NCBI RefSeq assembly: GCF_030410045.1 | Contig: NZ_JAUFRA010000005.1 | Location: 186,001 to 250,000 of the forward strand | Reading direction: 5' to 3' | Source of the DNA: Marivivens donghaensis | GTDB taxonomy: Bacteria; Pseudomonadota; Alphaproteobacteria; Rhodobacterales; Rhodobacteraceae | Length of the DNA stretch: 64,000 nucleotides | Part shown: piece after piece, positions 1-8,407 of the stretch | Numbering within the stretch: position 1 is the stretch's first letter | Layout of the letters: each line of letters starts with the position of its first letter | Made by a program: the position numbers and the translations under genes | Notes under the pieces: model-generated | What the model was told of the DNA's origin: nothing | Seen by the model: only the letters and a program-made list of their open reading frames with translations | Databases searched by the model: none

Positions 1-186
1 TCAACCACCGCCGTAAGATACGCGATAACGAGACCCCCTCCTGATCCCAGCTATGCTGTGAGTGCATAACGGGCATGTCTCAAGTTGATAGGGTTTTTCC
101 TTGATCGTTAACAAACTGCTGCCTATTTGAGCCTTCGAAGCCGATGATGCTTATACGCTCATCACTTCAACCTCCCTGTTGGACTT

Positions 187-216
187 CGCCGGGCATCGTC
201 CCGGCGATTTTTTTTT
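187..216 (+). terminator. Rho-independent terminator upstream of purL
   Basis: A perfect 7-bp stem (CGCCGGG/CCCGGCG, loop 194-199) is followed by a run of nine T. It would end a transcript entering from the left edge. I see no convincing gene in positions 1-297, so what it terminates lies outside the window or is a short non-coding transcript. Confidence 0.8.
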
Positions 217-297
217 GCCCTCGCGTCACCTGCGGGCCTTCCCCCCAAAGCCTGCTTGCCCTAATAGGACGGCACTTCCAGCCTGCGGGGAAAGACC

Positions 298-2457
298 ATG
301 GACGATCCGAAAATCACCGAAGACCTGATTGCTGCTCACGGCCTCAAGCCAGATGAGTATGAACGTATCCTCGAGATTATCGGACGAGAGCCGACATTTA
401 CCGAGCTCGGCATCTTCTCTGCGATGTGGAACGAACACTGTTCTTATAAGTCGTCCAAGAAATGGCTCCGTGGTCTGCCGACCAAAGGCCCGCAAGTGAT
501 CTGCGGTCCGGGCGAGAACGCTGGTGTTGTCGATATCGGCGACGGTCAGGCGATCGTGTTCAAAATGGAAAGCCATAACCACCCGTCCTACATCGAACCC
601 TATCAGGGTGCGGCAACGGGCGTTGGCGGCATTCTGCGCGACGTATTCACCATGGGCGCCCGTCCGATTGCAGCGATGAACTCGCTCTCGTTCGGTGCTC
701 CGGATCACCCGAAAACCAAACAGCTCGTCAACGGCGTGGTTGAGGGCGTTGGCGGCTACGGCAACTGTTTCGGCGTTCCGACCGTTGGTGGTGAGGTTCG
801 CTTCCACCCTGCGTATAACGGCAACTGCCTCGTGAACGCTTTCGCGGCTGGACTCGCTGACGCGGACAAGATCTTCTACTCGGCGGCCTCTGGCGTCGGC
901 ATGCCTGTTGTGTACCTCGGTGCGAAAACAGGTCGCGACGGTGTTGGCGGTGCGACCATGGCATCGGCTGAATTCGACGACACCATCGAGGAAAAACGCC
1001 CCACCGTTCAGGTTGGTGACCCGTTCACTGAAAAACGCCTGATGGAAGCCTGCATGGAACTGATGCGCACGGGCGCTGTGATCTCCATTCAAGACATGGG
1101 TGCGGCTGGCCTCACCTGTTCCGCCGTTGAGATGGGCGACAAAGGTCACTTGGGCATTAAGCTGGAACTGGACCGCGTTCCCCAGCGTGAACCCAACATG
1201 ACCGCCTACGAGATGATGCTCTCTGAATCCCAAGAGCGGATGCTCATGGTTCTGAACCCAGAGCTTGAGGCCGAAGCCCGCGCTGTGTTCGAAAAATGGG
1301 ACCTCGATTTCGCAATCGTCGGTGAAACCATCGCCGAAGACCGTTTCGTCATCCTCCACGGCAACGAAGTCAAAGCGGACCTGCCGCTCTCAGAATTGTC
1401 GTCCTCGGCACCTGAATACGACCGTCCGTGGGTTCCGACTCCAGCTGCGGCACCGATGGCAGACGTTCCTGGCGTTGACGCGATTGACGGCCTGAAGGCG
1501 CTGATTTCGTCCCCGAACTACGCTGGCAAACAGTGGGTCTACGAACAATACGACAGCCAAGTTATGGGCGACACCGTTCGCAAACCGGGCTTGGGCGCTG
1601 GCATCGTGCGCATCCACGGCACCAATAAGGCTGTCGCCTTCACCTCGGACGTGACCCCGCGCTACGTGAAGGCAAACCCTGTTGAAGGCGGCAAACAAGC
1701 CGTTGCCGAAGCCTACCGCAACCTCTCTGCCGTTGGGGCAAAGCCGCTGGCAACCACCGACAACTTGAACTTTGGCAACCCTGAGAAGCCAGAGATCATG
1801 GGTCAGTTCGTTGGCGCTCTTCAGGGTATCGGTGAGGCCTGTATCGCGCTCGACACCCCGATCGTTTCGGGCAACGTATCGCTCTACAACGAAACCGATG
1901 GTCAAGGCATCCTGCCGACCCCGACCATCTGTGCTGTTGGCCTGATCGAGAACCTCGATGATGCGATCCTCGGCACTGCACGTGACGGTCACGTTCTGCT
2001 CTTGTTGGGCGAAACCGCTGGCCACCTCGGTCAGTCGGCCCTGCTCGCTGAAGTGTATAACCGCGAAGACGGCGATGCACCGCATGTTGATCTGGCTGCA
2101 GAAGCAGCCCACGGCGATTTCATCCGCGCAAACCGCGCGCTGATCAACGCTTGCACCGACCTTGCTGACGGTGGTCTGGCTCTGGCTGCGTTCGAGATGG
2201 CCGAAGCCGCTGGCGTTGGCGTCTCTCTAGACGCATCCGACACCCCGACCCTCTTTGGTGAGGATCAGGGCCGTTACCTGATCGCTTGCAGCTTTGATAA
2301 GGCCGAGGCGCTGATGATCGCCGCAGGTCAGGCAGGTGTGACCCTGCAGACCGTTGGTAAATTCGGTGGCACGGACGTGAGCTTTGGCGGGTCCTCCGCT
2401 CCGCTCGCAGAACTGACCGAGACCTTCCGGTCGTCGTTCTACACCGCGATCCACTAA
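298..2457 (+). CDS. purL: Phosphoribosylformylglycinamidine synthase subunit PurL
   Basis: Makes FGAM from FGAR, ATP and ammonia in de novo purine synthesis, working in the cytoplasm with PurQ (glutaminase) and PurS. The 719-residue length fits the small, multi-subunit form of PurL rather than the ~1300-residue fused form. The N-terminus carries the family pattern EPTFTELGIFSAMWNEHCSYKSS, and two repeated AIRS-like halves follow, with GQAIVFKMESHNHPS and later DNLNFGNPEKPE. The ATG follows the GGGGAAAG ribosome site. purQ and purS are not in the window. A terminator follows directly. Confidence 0.97.
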   Translation: MDDPKITEDLIAAHGLKPDEYERILEIIGREPTFTELGIFSAMWNEHCSYKSSKKWLRGLPTKGPQVICGPGENAGVVDIGDGQAIVFKMESHNHPSYIEPYQGAATGVGGILRDVFTMGARPIAAMNSLSFGAPDHPKTKQLVNGVVEGVGGYGNCFGVPTVGGEVRFHPAYNGNCLVNAFAAGLADADKIFYSAASGVGMPVVYLGAKTGRDGVGGATMASAEFDDTIEEKRPTVQVGDPFTEKRLMEACMELMRTGAVISIQDMGAAGLTCSAVEMGDKGHLGIKLELDRVPQREPNMTAYEMMLSESQERMLMVLNPELEAEARAVFEKWDLDFAIVGETIAEDRFVILHGNEVKADLPLSELSSSAPEYDRPWVPTPAAAPMADVPGVDAIDGLKALISSPNYAGKQWVYEQYDSQVMGDTVRKPGLGAGIVRIHGTNKAVAFTSDVTPRYVKANPVEGGKQAVAEAYRNLSAVGAKPLATTDNLNFGNPEKPEIMGQFVGALQGIGEACIALDTPIVSGNVSLYNETDGQGILPTPTICAVGLIENLDDAILGTARDGHVLLLLGETAGHLGQSALLAEVYNREDGDAPHVDLAAEAAHGDFIRANRALINACTDLADGGLALAAFEMAEAAGVGVSLDASDTPTLFGEDQGRYLIACSFDKAEALMIAAGQAGVTLQTVGKFGGTDVSFGGSSAPLAELTETFRSSFYTAIH

Positions 2458-2466
2458 GTCCGATCA

Positions 2467-2490
2467 GGCCCGCCACCGCGCGGGCCTTTT
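2467..2490 (+). terminator. purL terminator
   Basis: The 7-bp stem GGCCCGC/GCGGGCC is followed by TTTT, starting nine bases after the purL stop codon. Confidence 0.8.
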
Positions 2491-2505
2491 CGCCTCTGCC
2501 CATTG

Positions 2506-2988
2506 ATGACGCTCCCTGACCTGAAATCCGACTGCATGAACTGCGCAGCGCTCTGCTGCGTGAGCCTCGTCTTGGACAAAGGCCCGATGTTCGCCATTGA
2601 TAAGGCCGCAGGCACGCCCTGCCCCAATCTGGGCAAACACCTCTGCACCATTCACGACGATCTGGAACCACGCGGGTTCAAGGGCTGCACGCTCTATGAC
2701 TGCGCGGGCGCGGGTCAGCGCGTCACCCAAGAACGCTTCAACGGCGAAAGCTGGCGTGATGCACCCGAACTGTTGCCCGCGATGATGCGTGATTTCGCGA
2801 ACCTGCGTCCCGTCCATGAACGCATGACGATGCTGGTTGCCGCTGAAACCTACAATCTACCGCCGGAATTAGAGGCCCGCCGTGCAGGCCTCTTGCGGAA
2901 ACTCTCGCGCCTTTGGGCCGATACCGCAGAGCAAAAAGCCGCCTTTGACGCCTTCCTCAGCGACATGCGTGAATTTGTCGACCGCTAA
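2506..2988 (+). CDS. Cysteine-rich conserved protein of unknown function
   Basis: 160 residues. The first ~70 residues hold eight Cys, in the pattern DCMNCAALCC, then a single Cys in GTPCPNL, a Cys before TIHD, and CTLYDCAGAGQ. Similar Cys-rich starts occur in some pentapeptide-repeat proteins and in YkgJ-like putative metal-binding proteins, so metal or Fe-S binding is plausible but inferred. The rest is helical without recognisable motifs. The ATG at 2506 was preferred to a TTG one codon earlier; there is no strong ribosome site. It sits between purL and the Fe-S-related pair bolA/grxD, which fits but does not prove a metal role. Confidence 0.8.
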   Translation: MTLPDLKSDCMNCAALCCVSLVLDKGPMFAIDKAAGTPCPNLGKHLCTIHDDLEPRGFKGCTLYDCAGAGQRVTQERFNGESWRDAPELLPAMMRDFANLRPVHERMTMLVAAETYNLPPELEARRAGLLRKLSRLWADTAEQKAAFDAFLSDMREFVDR

Positions 2989-3045
2989 TCGCTTGCGGCC
3001 CGTCCCGCGCCGTCCTACATCTAAGGTAAGACAGGAGGCCCACGA

Positions 3046-3282
3046 ATGGCGATCACCGCAGAAGAAATCGAAAGCCTAATCCGCGAAGCATTCCCTGCTG
3101 CCAAAGTGCAGGTTCAGGGCGACGACGGTCAGCACTTTGCTGCCTACGTCGAAGACGAAAGCTTCCGCGATATGAACCGCGTCCAGCAGCAGCGCGCTGT
3201 CTACGCGGCGCTCAAGGGCAAAATGGACGGATCACAAGGCGAATTGCATGCTTTGGCACTGACCACCAAGGCACCGGACTAA
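3046..3282 (+). CDS. bolA: BolA family protein
   Basis: 78 residues, the usual size of short BolA (YrbA/IbaG-like) proteins. It starts MAITAEEIESLIREAFP, contains a conserved His in GQHF, and ends GELHALALTTKAP, as in the family. BolA proteins bind [2Fe-2S] clusters together with CGFS glutaredoxins and act in cluster trafficking. The next gene, 10 bases downstream, is exactly such a glutaredoxin, so the two are almost certainly co-transcribed and act as a complex. AGGAGG lies 8 bases before the ATG. Confidence 0.93.
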   Translation: MAITAEEIESLIREAFPAAKVQVQGDDGQHFAAYVEDESFRDMNRVQQQRAVYAALKGKMDGSQGELHALALTTKAPD

Positions 3283-3292
3283 GGAAAGACAG

Positions 3293-3652
3293 ATGTCGAC
3301 AGCTGACAAAATCAAAGAAACCGTCACCTCCAATGATGTTGTGCTCTATATGAAAGGCACAAAAACCATGCCGCAGTGTGGGTTCTCGTCCCGCGTTGCT
3401 GGCGTCCTGAACTTCATGGGCGTTGATTATGCCGACGTGAACGTTCTGGCTGACGAAGAAATCCGTCAGGGGATCAAAGAATACTCCGACTGGCCGACCA
3501 TCCCGCAACTCTACGTCAAAGGCGAGTTCGTCGGCGGTTGCGACATCATCACAGAGATGACCCTCTCGGGCGAACTGGATGAGCTGTTTGAAAAAGAAGG
3601 CGTTGCCTTCGACAAAGAGAAAGCGGACCAAATCCGCGCTGCGAACCAGTAA
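3293..3652 (+). CDS. grxD: Monothiol glutaredoxin, Grx4/GrxD type
   Basis: 119 residues with the single-Cys active site CGFS at residues 29-32, KGT before it, the TIPQLYV cis-proline segment and the GGCDI glutathione-binding segment. Proteins of this class hold a bridging [2Fe-2S] cluster with glutathione and BolA, and pass it to client proteins. It directly follows bolA. AAGGAAAG precedes the ATG. Confidence 0.96.
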   Translation: MSTADKIKETVTSNDVVLYMKGTKTMPQCGFSSRVAGVLNFMGVDYADVNVLADEEIRQGIKEYSDWPTIPQLYVKGEFVGGCDIITEMTLSGELDELFEKEGVAFDKEKADQIRAANQ

Positions 3653-3671
3653 ATCGCAGACGATCTAATAG

Positions 3672-3699
3672 AAAAGGCGCCCAGTGAGGCGCCTTTTTT
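3672..3699. terminator. Bidirectional terminator between grxD and the MliC-like gene
   Basis: AAAAGGCGCC/GGCGCCTTTT forms a 10-bp stem with a 6-base loop. It has T runs on both strands, so it can serve grxD on the plus strand and the minus-strand operon that ends at 3699. Confidence 0.85.
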
Positions 3700-4034
3700 C
3701 ATTCCGTCGATACGCGACTACAGGATTGGTAAACGACCGCTTCGTTGCCCGTGCCCGCATCATACCAGCCGAGCATCGCCTCGCGGTCCTTGACCCACCA
3801 GACATAGTCAGAAGCCACTGGCGAATTGCGGTAGCGTTTGCCTTCAGAGCTTGGCACGGCAGAGAGCATCGCAATATGCCCTTCGGCCATCACAACGGCC
3901 TGATCGGGGCCATCGGATTGCACATAGACCACATCCAATTTGATCTCGCGGTCGCAAATATAAATCGAATGGCTCAGCCCTGCGGCCTGCCCTGTTGCTG
4001 GCAACAACGCCAAAAGGGCCGCCGCAATACGCAT
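3699..4034 (-). CDS. MliC-family lysozyme-inhibitor-like exported protein
   Basis: 111 residues with a short signal peptide (cleavage likely after GQAAG, about residue 19). The mature part has the layout of MliC/PliC lysozyme inhibitors: an early YICDREI, a central AVVMAEGHIAMLSAVPSSEGKRY and WWVKDREAMLGWYD. Two Cys (about residues 27 and 106) could form a disulfide. There is no lipobox, so it is probably periplasmic rather than a lipoprotein. It is the last gene of the minus-strand unit with zapA, starting 3 bases after the zapA stop. Family assignment is by motif only. Confidence 0.8.
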   Translation of the reverse strand: MRIAAALLALLPATGQAAGLSHSIYICDREIKLDVVYVQSDGPDQAVVMAEGHIAMLSAVPSSEGKRYRNSPVASDYVWWVKDREAMLGWYDAGTGNEAVVYQSCSRVSTE

Positions 4035-4037
4035 GAG

Positions 4038-4409
4038 TTATGCCTTTAGTTTGTCGTCCACTTCATCCGCCAACGCTTCGGCTCGCGCAGCGAGTTCCTT
4101 GAGCGTGTCGGTCACAGCTGTTGGAACGACAGGAACCGCAACTTCTTTAGGGTTCGCGACTTTAAGTTCCAATTCCGCGATCTTGTCCTCGGCCTCGCGC
4201 AGACGGTCCTCAATTGCGACGGTTTTATCCGCCAGCAACAACCCCGACATCAGAAGAAGCTGCGATTCAGGCATACGCCCCGCTTGCGCGGCAAAGCTTG
4301 ATGCTTCGGCGTCCAACAACGCAGCAGCCGATTGCAGGAACGATTCCTCGCCCTCCTGACAGGCCACTTCAAACGAACGACCCCCGATTTTAATCTCGAC
4401 TTGCGGCAT
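4038..4409 (-). CDS. zapA: Cell division protein ZapA
   Basis: 123 residues. It starts MPQVEIKIGGRSFEVACQEGEE, the ZapA N-terminal beta region, followed by a long helix (residues ~20-95) rich in Ala, Glu and Leu. ZapA bundles FtsZ filaments at the division ring. Its start overlaps the stop of the upstream coiled-coil gene (TAATG). The zapA / coiled-coil / tkt order is common in alphaproteobacteria. Confidence 0.9.
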   Translation of the reverse strand: MPQVEIKIGGRSFEVACQEGEESFLQSAAALLDAEASSFAAQAGRMPESQLLLMSGLLLADKTVAIEDRLREAEDKIAELELKVANPKEVAVPVVPTAVTDTLKELAARAEALADEVDDKLKA

Positions 4410-4912
4410 TATTTCGCCTCCTCGATCAAAGGTTTCAATTCGGCCAAAATGGTCGCGACCTCAGCCGCCTCAGCAGCACGCAGCGCCCGCAGTGCATCCA
4501 GTTCGGCTTGCATCGCGCGGTTGATCATCGCGGCATCAATCCCATCCGCCTCTGCCGCCTTCCGCAGATTTTCGCTCACATCCCGAAGGGCGGCATTTTC
4601 TTCGCGCAATTTTTCCAGGTCGGCCTCAAACGATTGAAGCTGTTCTTTCGCACGCTCAGCGCCACTGTTCAGGTCCGCAATCACGGTGTCCTGACGGGAT
4701 TTGAGCACCTTAACGCGCTCTTCCAGCTGGGCGTTCACGTCCTTTTGGGCCGCCAATTCCGCCTCAAGCTGGGCCACACGGTCATCCCCTACAGGCGCCG
4801 CCGCAGGTGCATCACCCGTTACTACCGCTTTGTTTTCCAAGGCAGAAACGCCGCTGCGAATCCGGTCGAGGGCAGCGGAAATGCGCCCTTCAAGCTCTGA
4901 TATCTCGGTCAT
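4409..4912 (-). CDS. Coiled-coil protein upstream of zapA, unknown function
   Basis: 167 residues, almost entirely predicted coiled coil (about residues 45-130, heptad-like Leu spacing such as VAQLEAELAAQKDVNAQLEERV). It has an Ala/Pro-rich break near residues 35-42 and no signal peptide. The position, translationally coupled ahead of zapA and divergent from tkt, matches small coiled-coil proteins (DUF4164-like) found there in other alphaproteobacteria. A role with ZapA in division is an inference from context. Confidence 0.85.
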   Translation of the reverse strand: MTEISELEGRISAALDRIRSGVSALENKAVVTGDAPAAAPVGDDRVAQLEAELAAQKDVNAQLEERVKVLKSRQDTVIADLNSGAERAKEQLQSFEADLEKLREENAALRDVSENLRKAAEADGIDAAMINRAMQAELDALRALRAAEAAEVATILAELKPLIEEAK

Positions 4913-4934
4913 CTGCGCGTCCTCCTAGGGCTTC

Positions 4935-5098
4935 TATAGCGTCGTTGGGGTCCATTGCCCCCGCGACAGGCCCGAATCGTGATCTCTTCTCCAAAGCCTA
5001 AGTCAATCGAGGCCAAGGGCAAAGGCCCAGCCTACGAACATCGCCAATGACTTAACGGTCCTGCTTGATCTTGTAGGACACCCTGTTATGACGCTGTA
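4935..5098. ncRNA. Candidate structured RNA (6S-like shape) in the zapA-tkt intergenic region
   Basis: The ends of this stretch are complementary: 4935-4943 pairs with 5090-5098 (9 bp, one G-U). Further in, 4947-4953 pairs with 5076-5083 (one bulge), 4967-4972 with 5057-5063 (one bulge), and 4999-5005 with 5048-5054, giving a ~164-base rod with internal bubbles. 6S RNA (ssrS) has this overall shape and often lies near zapA in proteobacteria. I could not match the sequence to a known 6S RNA or decide the strand. It could instead be a 5' leader of either flanking gene. Confidence 0.4.
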
Positions 5099-5130
5099 AA
5101 CCAATCGCCCAACAGCAAAGGACCGGACAC

Positions 5131-7152
5131 TTGGATATTGCTGCCCTGCGCGCCGCGCACCCCGATCACTGGATGAAAGCTGCGGCTATCCGCACCCTGA
5201 CGCTCGATGCCGTTACGGCTGCGAACTCGGGCCACTCTGGTATGCCGATGGGCATGGCCGACGTGGCAACTGTGCTGTTCGAAAAGCACCTGAATTTTGA
5301 CCCCAAGGCTCCGCTCTGGCCGAACCGCGACCGTTTCATTCTGTCGGCAGGTCACGGCTCTATGCTGATCTACTCCCTGCTCTACCTCACAGGTTACGCA
5401 GAAGTATCGCTCGACGAGATCAAGAACTTCCGTCAGTGGGGCGCGAAAACCGCTGGCCACCCAGAGAACTTCCTGCTCGACGGCGTTGAAGTGACCACTG
5501 GTCCGCTCGGCCAAGGTATCTCGAACTCTGTCGGTTTCGCGATGGCTGAAGAAATCCAGCGCGCACGTTTCGGCAAAAAGATCGTTGACCACTACACCTA
5601 TGTGATCGCTGGCGACGGCTGCCTCATGGAAGGCGTGTCTCAAGAAGCTCTCGGTCTGGCTGGCAAACACGAACTGTCGCACCTGATCGTGTTCTGGGAC
5701 AACAACAACATCACCATCGACGGTACTGTAGAGCTCTCCGACAAAACCGATCAGGTCGCACGTTTCCGCGCGTCTGGCTGGCATGTCGTTGAAATCGACG
5801 GCCACGATCCTGTTGCGATCGACGCAGCCATCGTTGAAGCGAAAAAAGACCCGCGTCCGTCGATGATCGCGTGCAAAACCCACATCGCACTGGGCCACGC
5901 TGCGCAAGACACCTCTAAAGGTCACGGCGCACTGACCGACAAAGAGCAACTCGCTGCTGCCAAAGCAAACTACGGCGTCAACTGGGGTTCGTTCGAAATC
6001 CCAGCAGACGTTAAGGCACAGTGGGAATCCTTCGGTGAACGCGGTGCTGCGGCTCGCGCTGACTGGGAAGCTGCATTTGCTGCGCTCTCGGCCAACAAAC
6101 AAGCTGAATTCAACCGTCAGCTCGCTGGTGAAGCGCCGAAGAAACTCGCTGCTACCATCCGCGCCCTGAAAAAAGAGATCAGCGAAAAAGCACCCTCCGT
6201 TGCGACCCGTAAGTCGTCGGAAATGGTTCTGGCTGCTGTGAACCCGATCATGCCTGAAACCGTTGGTGGTTCGGCTGACCTCACCGGTTCGAACAACACC
6301 AAAACGGGCGATCTGGGCGTATTCGATCCTGAAAACCGCGCTGGCCGTTATGTCTACTGGGGCATCCGTGAACACGGTATGGCTGCTGCAATGAACGGTA
6401 TGGCGCTGCACGGCGGCGTGCGTCCTTACGGCGGCACGTTCATGTGCTTCACCGACTACGCCCGTGGCGCAATGCGTCTCTCGGCTCTGTCGCACCTGCC
6501 TGTTGTCTATGTCATGACCCACGACTCCATCGGTCTGGGCGAAGACGGCCCGACCCACCAGCCCGTTGAACACCTCGCGATGCTGCGCGCGACCCCGAAC
6601 ACTCTCGTGTTCCGTCCTGCAGATACCGTGGAAACCGCTGAGGCATGGGAAATCGCGCTCACTCAGGACAAGACCCCATCGGTCCTCGCCCTGTCGCGCC
6701 AGAACCTGCCGACCGTTCGTACCGAACACAAAGCAAAGAACCTCGTCGCTCAGGGTGCATATGTCCTGAAAGACGCAGAAGCTGGCAAACGTCAGGCGAT
6801 CCTGATGGCTACGGGTTCCGAGGTCGAAATCGCGCTCAAAGCGCGTGACATCCTCGAAGCCGCTGGCATCGGCACCCGCGTCGTGTCCGTTCCCTGCATG
6901 GAACTCTTCGACCAGCAGGACGAAGCCTACCGCAAAAAAGTGCTGCCCGCTGGACCCGTCCGCGTGGCTGTCGAAGCTGCCGTGCGTCAGGGCTGGGACA
7001 AATACCTGCTCGGCGAACGTGGCCGCGAACAGAAGGCTGGCTTTGTTGGTATGGACAGCTTTGGTGCCTCTGCTCCGGCAGAGACGCTCTACGAAAAATT
7101 CGGCATCACTGCCGAGGCTGTTGCAGAAAAAGTCAAAGCTCTCTTGGGCTAA
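5131..7152 (+). CDS. tkt: Transketolase
   Basis: 673 residues, normal for bacterial transketolase, a ThDP enzyme of the pentose phosphate pathway. It starts MDIAALRAAHPDHW from a TTG codon, with AAAGGA 12 bases upstream. No in-frame ATG occurs before the conserved TLDAVTAANSGHSGMPMG. The ThDP/metal motif is GDGCLMEG...NNNITIDG (about residues 155-190). The pyrimidine-binding domain carries GIREHGMAAAMNGMALHGG and DSIGLGEDGPTHQPVE. It heads the carbon-metabolism block. Confidence 0.97.
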   Translation: MDIAALRAAHPDHWMKAAAIRTLTLDAVTAANSGHSGMPMGMADVATVLFEKHLNFDPKAPLWPNRDRFILSAGHGSMLIYSLLYLTGYAEVSLDEIKNFRQWGAKTAGHPENFLLDGVEVTTGPLGQGISNSVGFAMAEEIQRARFGKKIVDHYTYVIAGDGCLMEGVSQEALGLAGKHELSHLIVFWDNNNITIDGTVELSDKTDQVARFRASGWHVVEIDGHDPVAIDAAIVEAKKDPRPSMIACKTHIALGHAAQDTSKGHGALTDKEQLAAAKANYGVNWGSFEIPADVKAQWESFGERGAAARADWEAAFAALSANKQAEFNRQLAGEAPKKLAATIRALKKEISEKAPSVATRKSSEMVLAAVNPIMPETVGGSADLTGSNNTKTGDLGVFDPENRAGRYVYWGIREHGMAAAMNGMALHGGVRPYGGTFMCFTDYARGAMRLSALSHLPVVYVMTHDSIGLGEDGPTHQPVEHLAMLRATPNTLVFRPADTVETAEAWEIALTQDKTPSVLALSRQNLPTVRTEHKAKNLVAQGAYVLKDAEAGKRQAILMATGSEVEIALKARDILEAAGIGTRVVSVPCMELFDQQDEAYRKKVLPAGPVRVAVEAAVRQGWDKYLLGERGREQKAGFVGMDSFGASAPAETLYEKFGITAEAVAEKVKALLG

Positions 7153-7175
7153 TCTGCACATCCCCGAAAACAAGA

Positions 7176-7204
7176 ACGCCGCGCAGATCCTGCGCGGCGT
7201 TTTT
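7176..7204 (+). terminator. tkt terminator
   Basis: 11-bp perfect stem ACGCCGCGCAG/CTGCGCGGCGT with a 3-base loop, followed by a T run. Confidence 0.9.
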
Positions 7205-7225
7205 ATTTGTCTGGGTCGCTTTGGA

Positions 7226-8194
7226 TTAATGCGCTGCCGAGGATCCTGTGACCTTGGCAATCAGTGGCCCGACCACTTTGGTCGCCACAGGGATCAGCGC
7301 CATGCCGTAGATCACCCCGATCACACCGTCACAAGCCGCCGTCACTGCCCACGCGACAAAGCCCGTAGCGACGCCAACAGCCTCAGACGCCACCGCTGCC
7401 AAATGATGGATGGCGTCATACGGCGCGTGCAGACCCAGATCGTGCAGCCCGTGGATCATGATGTTCCCACCAACCCAAAGCATCGCAAGCGTCCCGATAA
7501 ACGACAGCGCCTTTAACAGCGGCGGCATCGCCTTCACGATCCCACGGCCAAACCCACGCGTCACCGACAGCCGTGCGTTCTGCGCGATATGCAGGCCCAC
7601 GTCGTCCGCTTTTACGATCAGCGCAACGGTGCCATAGACCGCAAAGGTGATCCCAACAGCGATCACAGCCAGCGTCGCGGCCTCCATCCAGATGCTGCTC
7701 GCCTCAAGCGTCGAGAGCGCGATGGTCATGATCTCAGCCGAGAGGATAAAGTCGGTCTTGATCGCCCCCGCGACCTTTTCCTCTTCGAGGTGGGCGGGGT
7801 CTTTGATGTCCATGTCCTCTTCGACGCTATGATCGCCGTGCGGGAAGAAATGGTGGAACACCTTCTCTGCCCCTTCAAAACACAGATACGACCCGCCCAG
7901 CATCAGCAATGGCGTGATCGCTTGCGGTAGGAAATTCGACAGCAACAGCGCGATAGGCAGCAAGAACACCAGTTTGTTCTTCAGCGACCCAAGCGTGATC
8001 TTTCCGATCATCGGCAGTTCGCGGTCGGGCTTGAAACCCGTCACATAGCTCGGCGTGACAGCGGCATCGTCGATCAAAACACCCGCCGTTTTCGTCCCCG
8101 CCTTTGCCGCCGCTGACGCCACATCATCAACGCTCGCTGCTGCGACTTTGGCGATACCCGCCACATCGTCGAGCAGTGCCAGTAAACCACTCAT
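7226..8194 (-). CDS. DUF808 family inner-membrane protein (YedI-like)
   Basis: 322 residues. It starts MSGLLALLDDVAGIAKVAAASVDDVA, the typical DUF808 opening, and has several hydrophobic segments (about residues 70-110, 160-200, 230-255 and 280-300). A His/acid-rich loop (HHFFPHGDHSVEEDMD) lies between the first segments. Function is unknown; members are integral membrane proteins. Frame reading upstream of ATG 8194 continues through non-coding sequence, so the longer open frame there is not real. It diverges from gap1, so it shares the operator-bearing intergenic region. Confidence 0.88.
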   Translation of the reverse strand: MSGLLALLDDVAGIAKVAAASVDDVASAAAKAGTKTAGVLIDDAAVTPSYVTGFKPDRELPMIGKITLGSLKNKLVFLLPIALLLSNFLPQAITPLLMLGGSYLCFEGAEKVFHHFFPHGDHSVEEDMDIKDPAHLEEEKVAGAIKTDFILSAEIMTIALSTLEASSIWMEAATLAVIAVGITFAVYGTVALIVKADDVGLHIAQNARLSVTRGFGRGIVKAMPPLLKALSFIGTLAMLWVGGNIMIHGLHDLGLHAPYDAIHHLAAVASEAVGVATGFVAWAVTAACDGVIGVIYGMALIPVATKVVGPLIAKVTGSSAAH

Positions 8195-8260
8195 GCCCAC
8201 ACCCCTATAGATTCGTTCTTCAATTGGATCGTTATCCTCACGGTATGACAACCCCGCGCT

Positions 8261-8316
8261 GTTGGCGCAAACCGTTAGCGCCAACCCCTGCGCCAACCAC
8301 ACTTTTATCGCTAACA
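8261..8316 (+). promoter_or_regulatory. LacI-type operator sites upstream of gap1
   Basis: Two imperfect 12-bp palindromes, GTTGGCGCAAAC (8261-8272) and GTTAGCGCCAAC (8274-8285), fit the pattern GWTNNCGNNAWC shared with gap2, pgk and fba. A weaker third, TTTATCGCTAAC, is at 8304-8315. A central CG in an even palindrome is typical of LacI-family operators. In Rhodobacter sphaeroides the LacI-family CceR controls central carbon genes; the link here is inferred. Confidence 0.6.
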
Positions 8317-8407
8317 TATTAAACGCATTGCAGATTTTTCTTTGCCGCAAGGCAGCATGCCAGTACAGACCCTGCAAACGCTGACGCTGCAGAGGATGAA
8401 AAACGAC

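Noticed and set aside
1..180. A gene or promoter at the left edge
   Set aside because: Only short open frames without ribosome sites; no clear promoter elements. One weak operator-like GATAACGAGACC breaks the shared pattern.
5086..7260. 724-residue minus-strand open frame opposite tkt
   Set aside because: Antisense shadow of transketolase; no family features.
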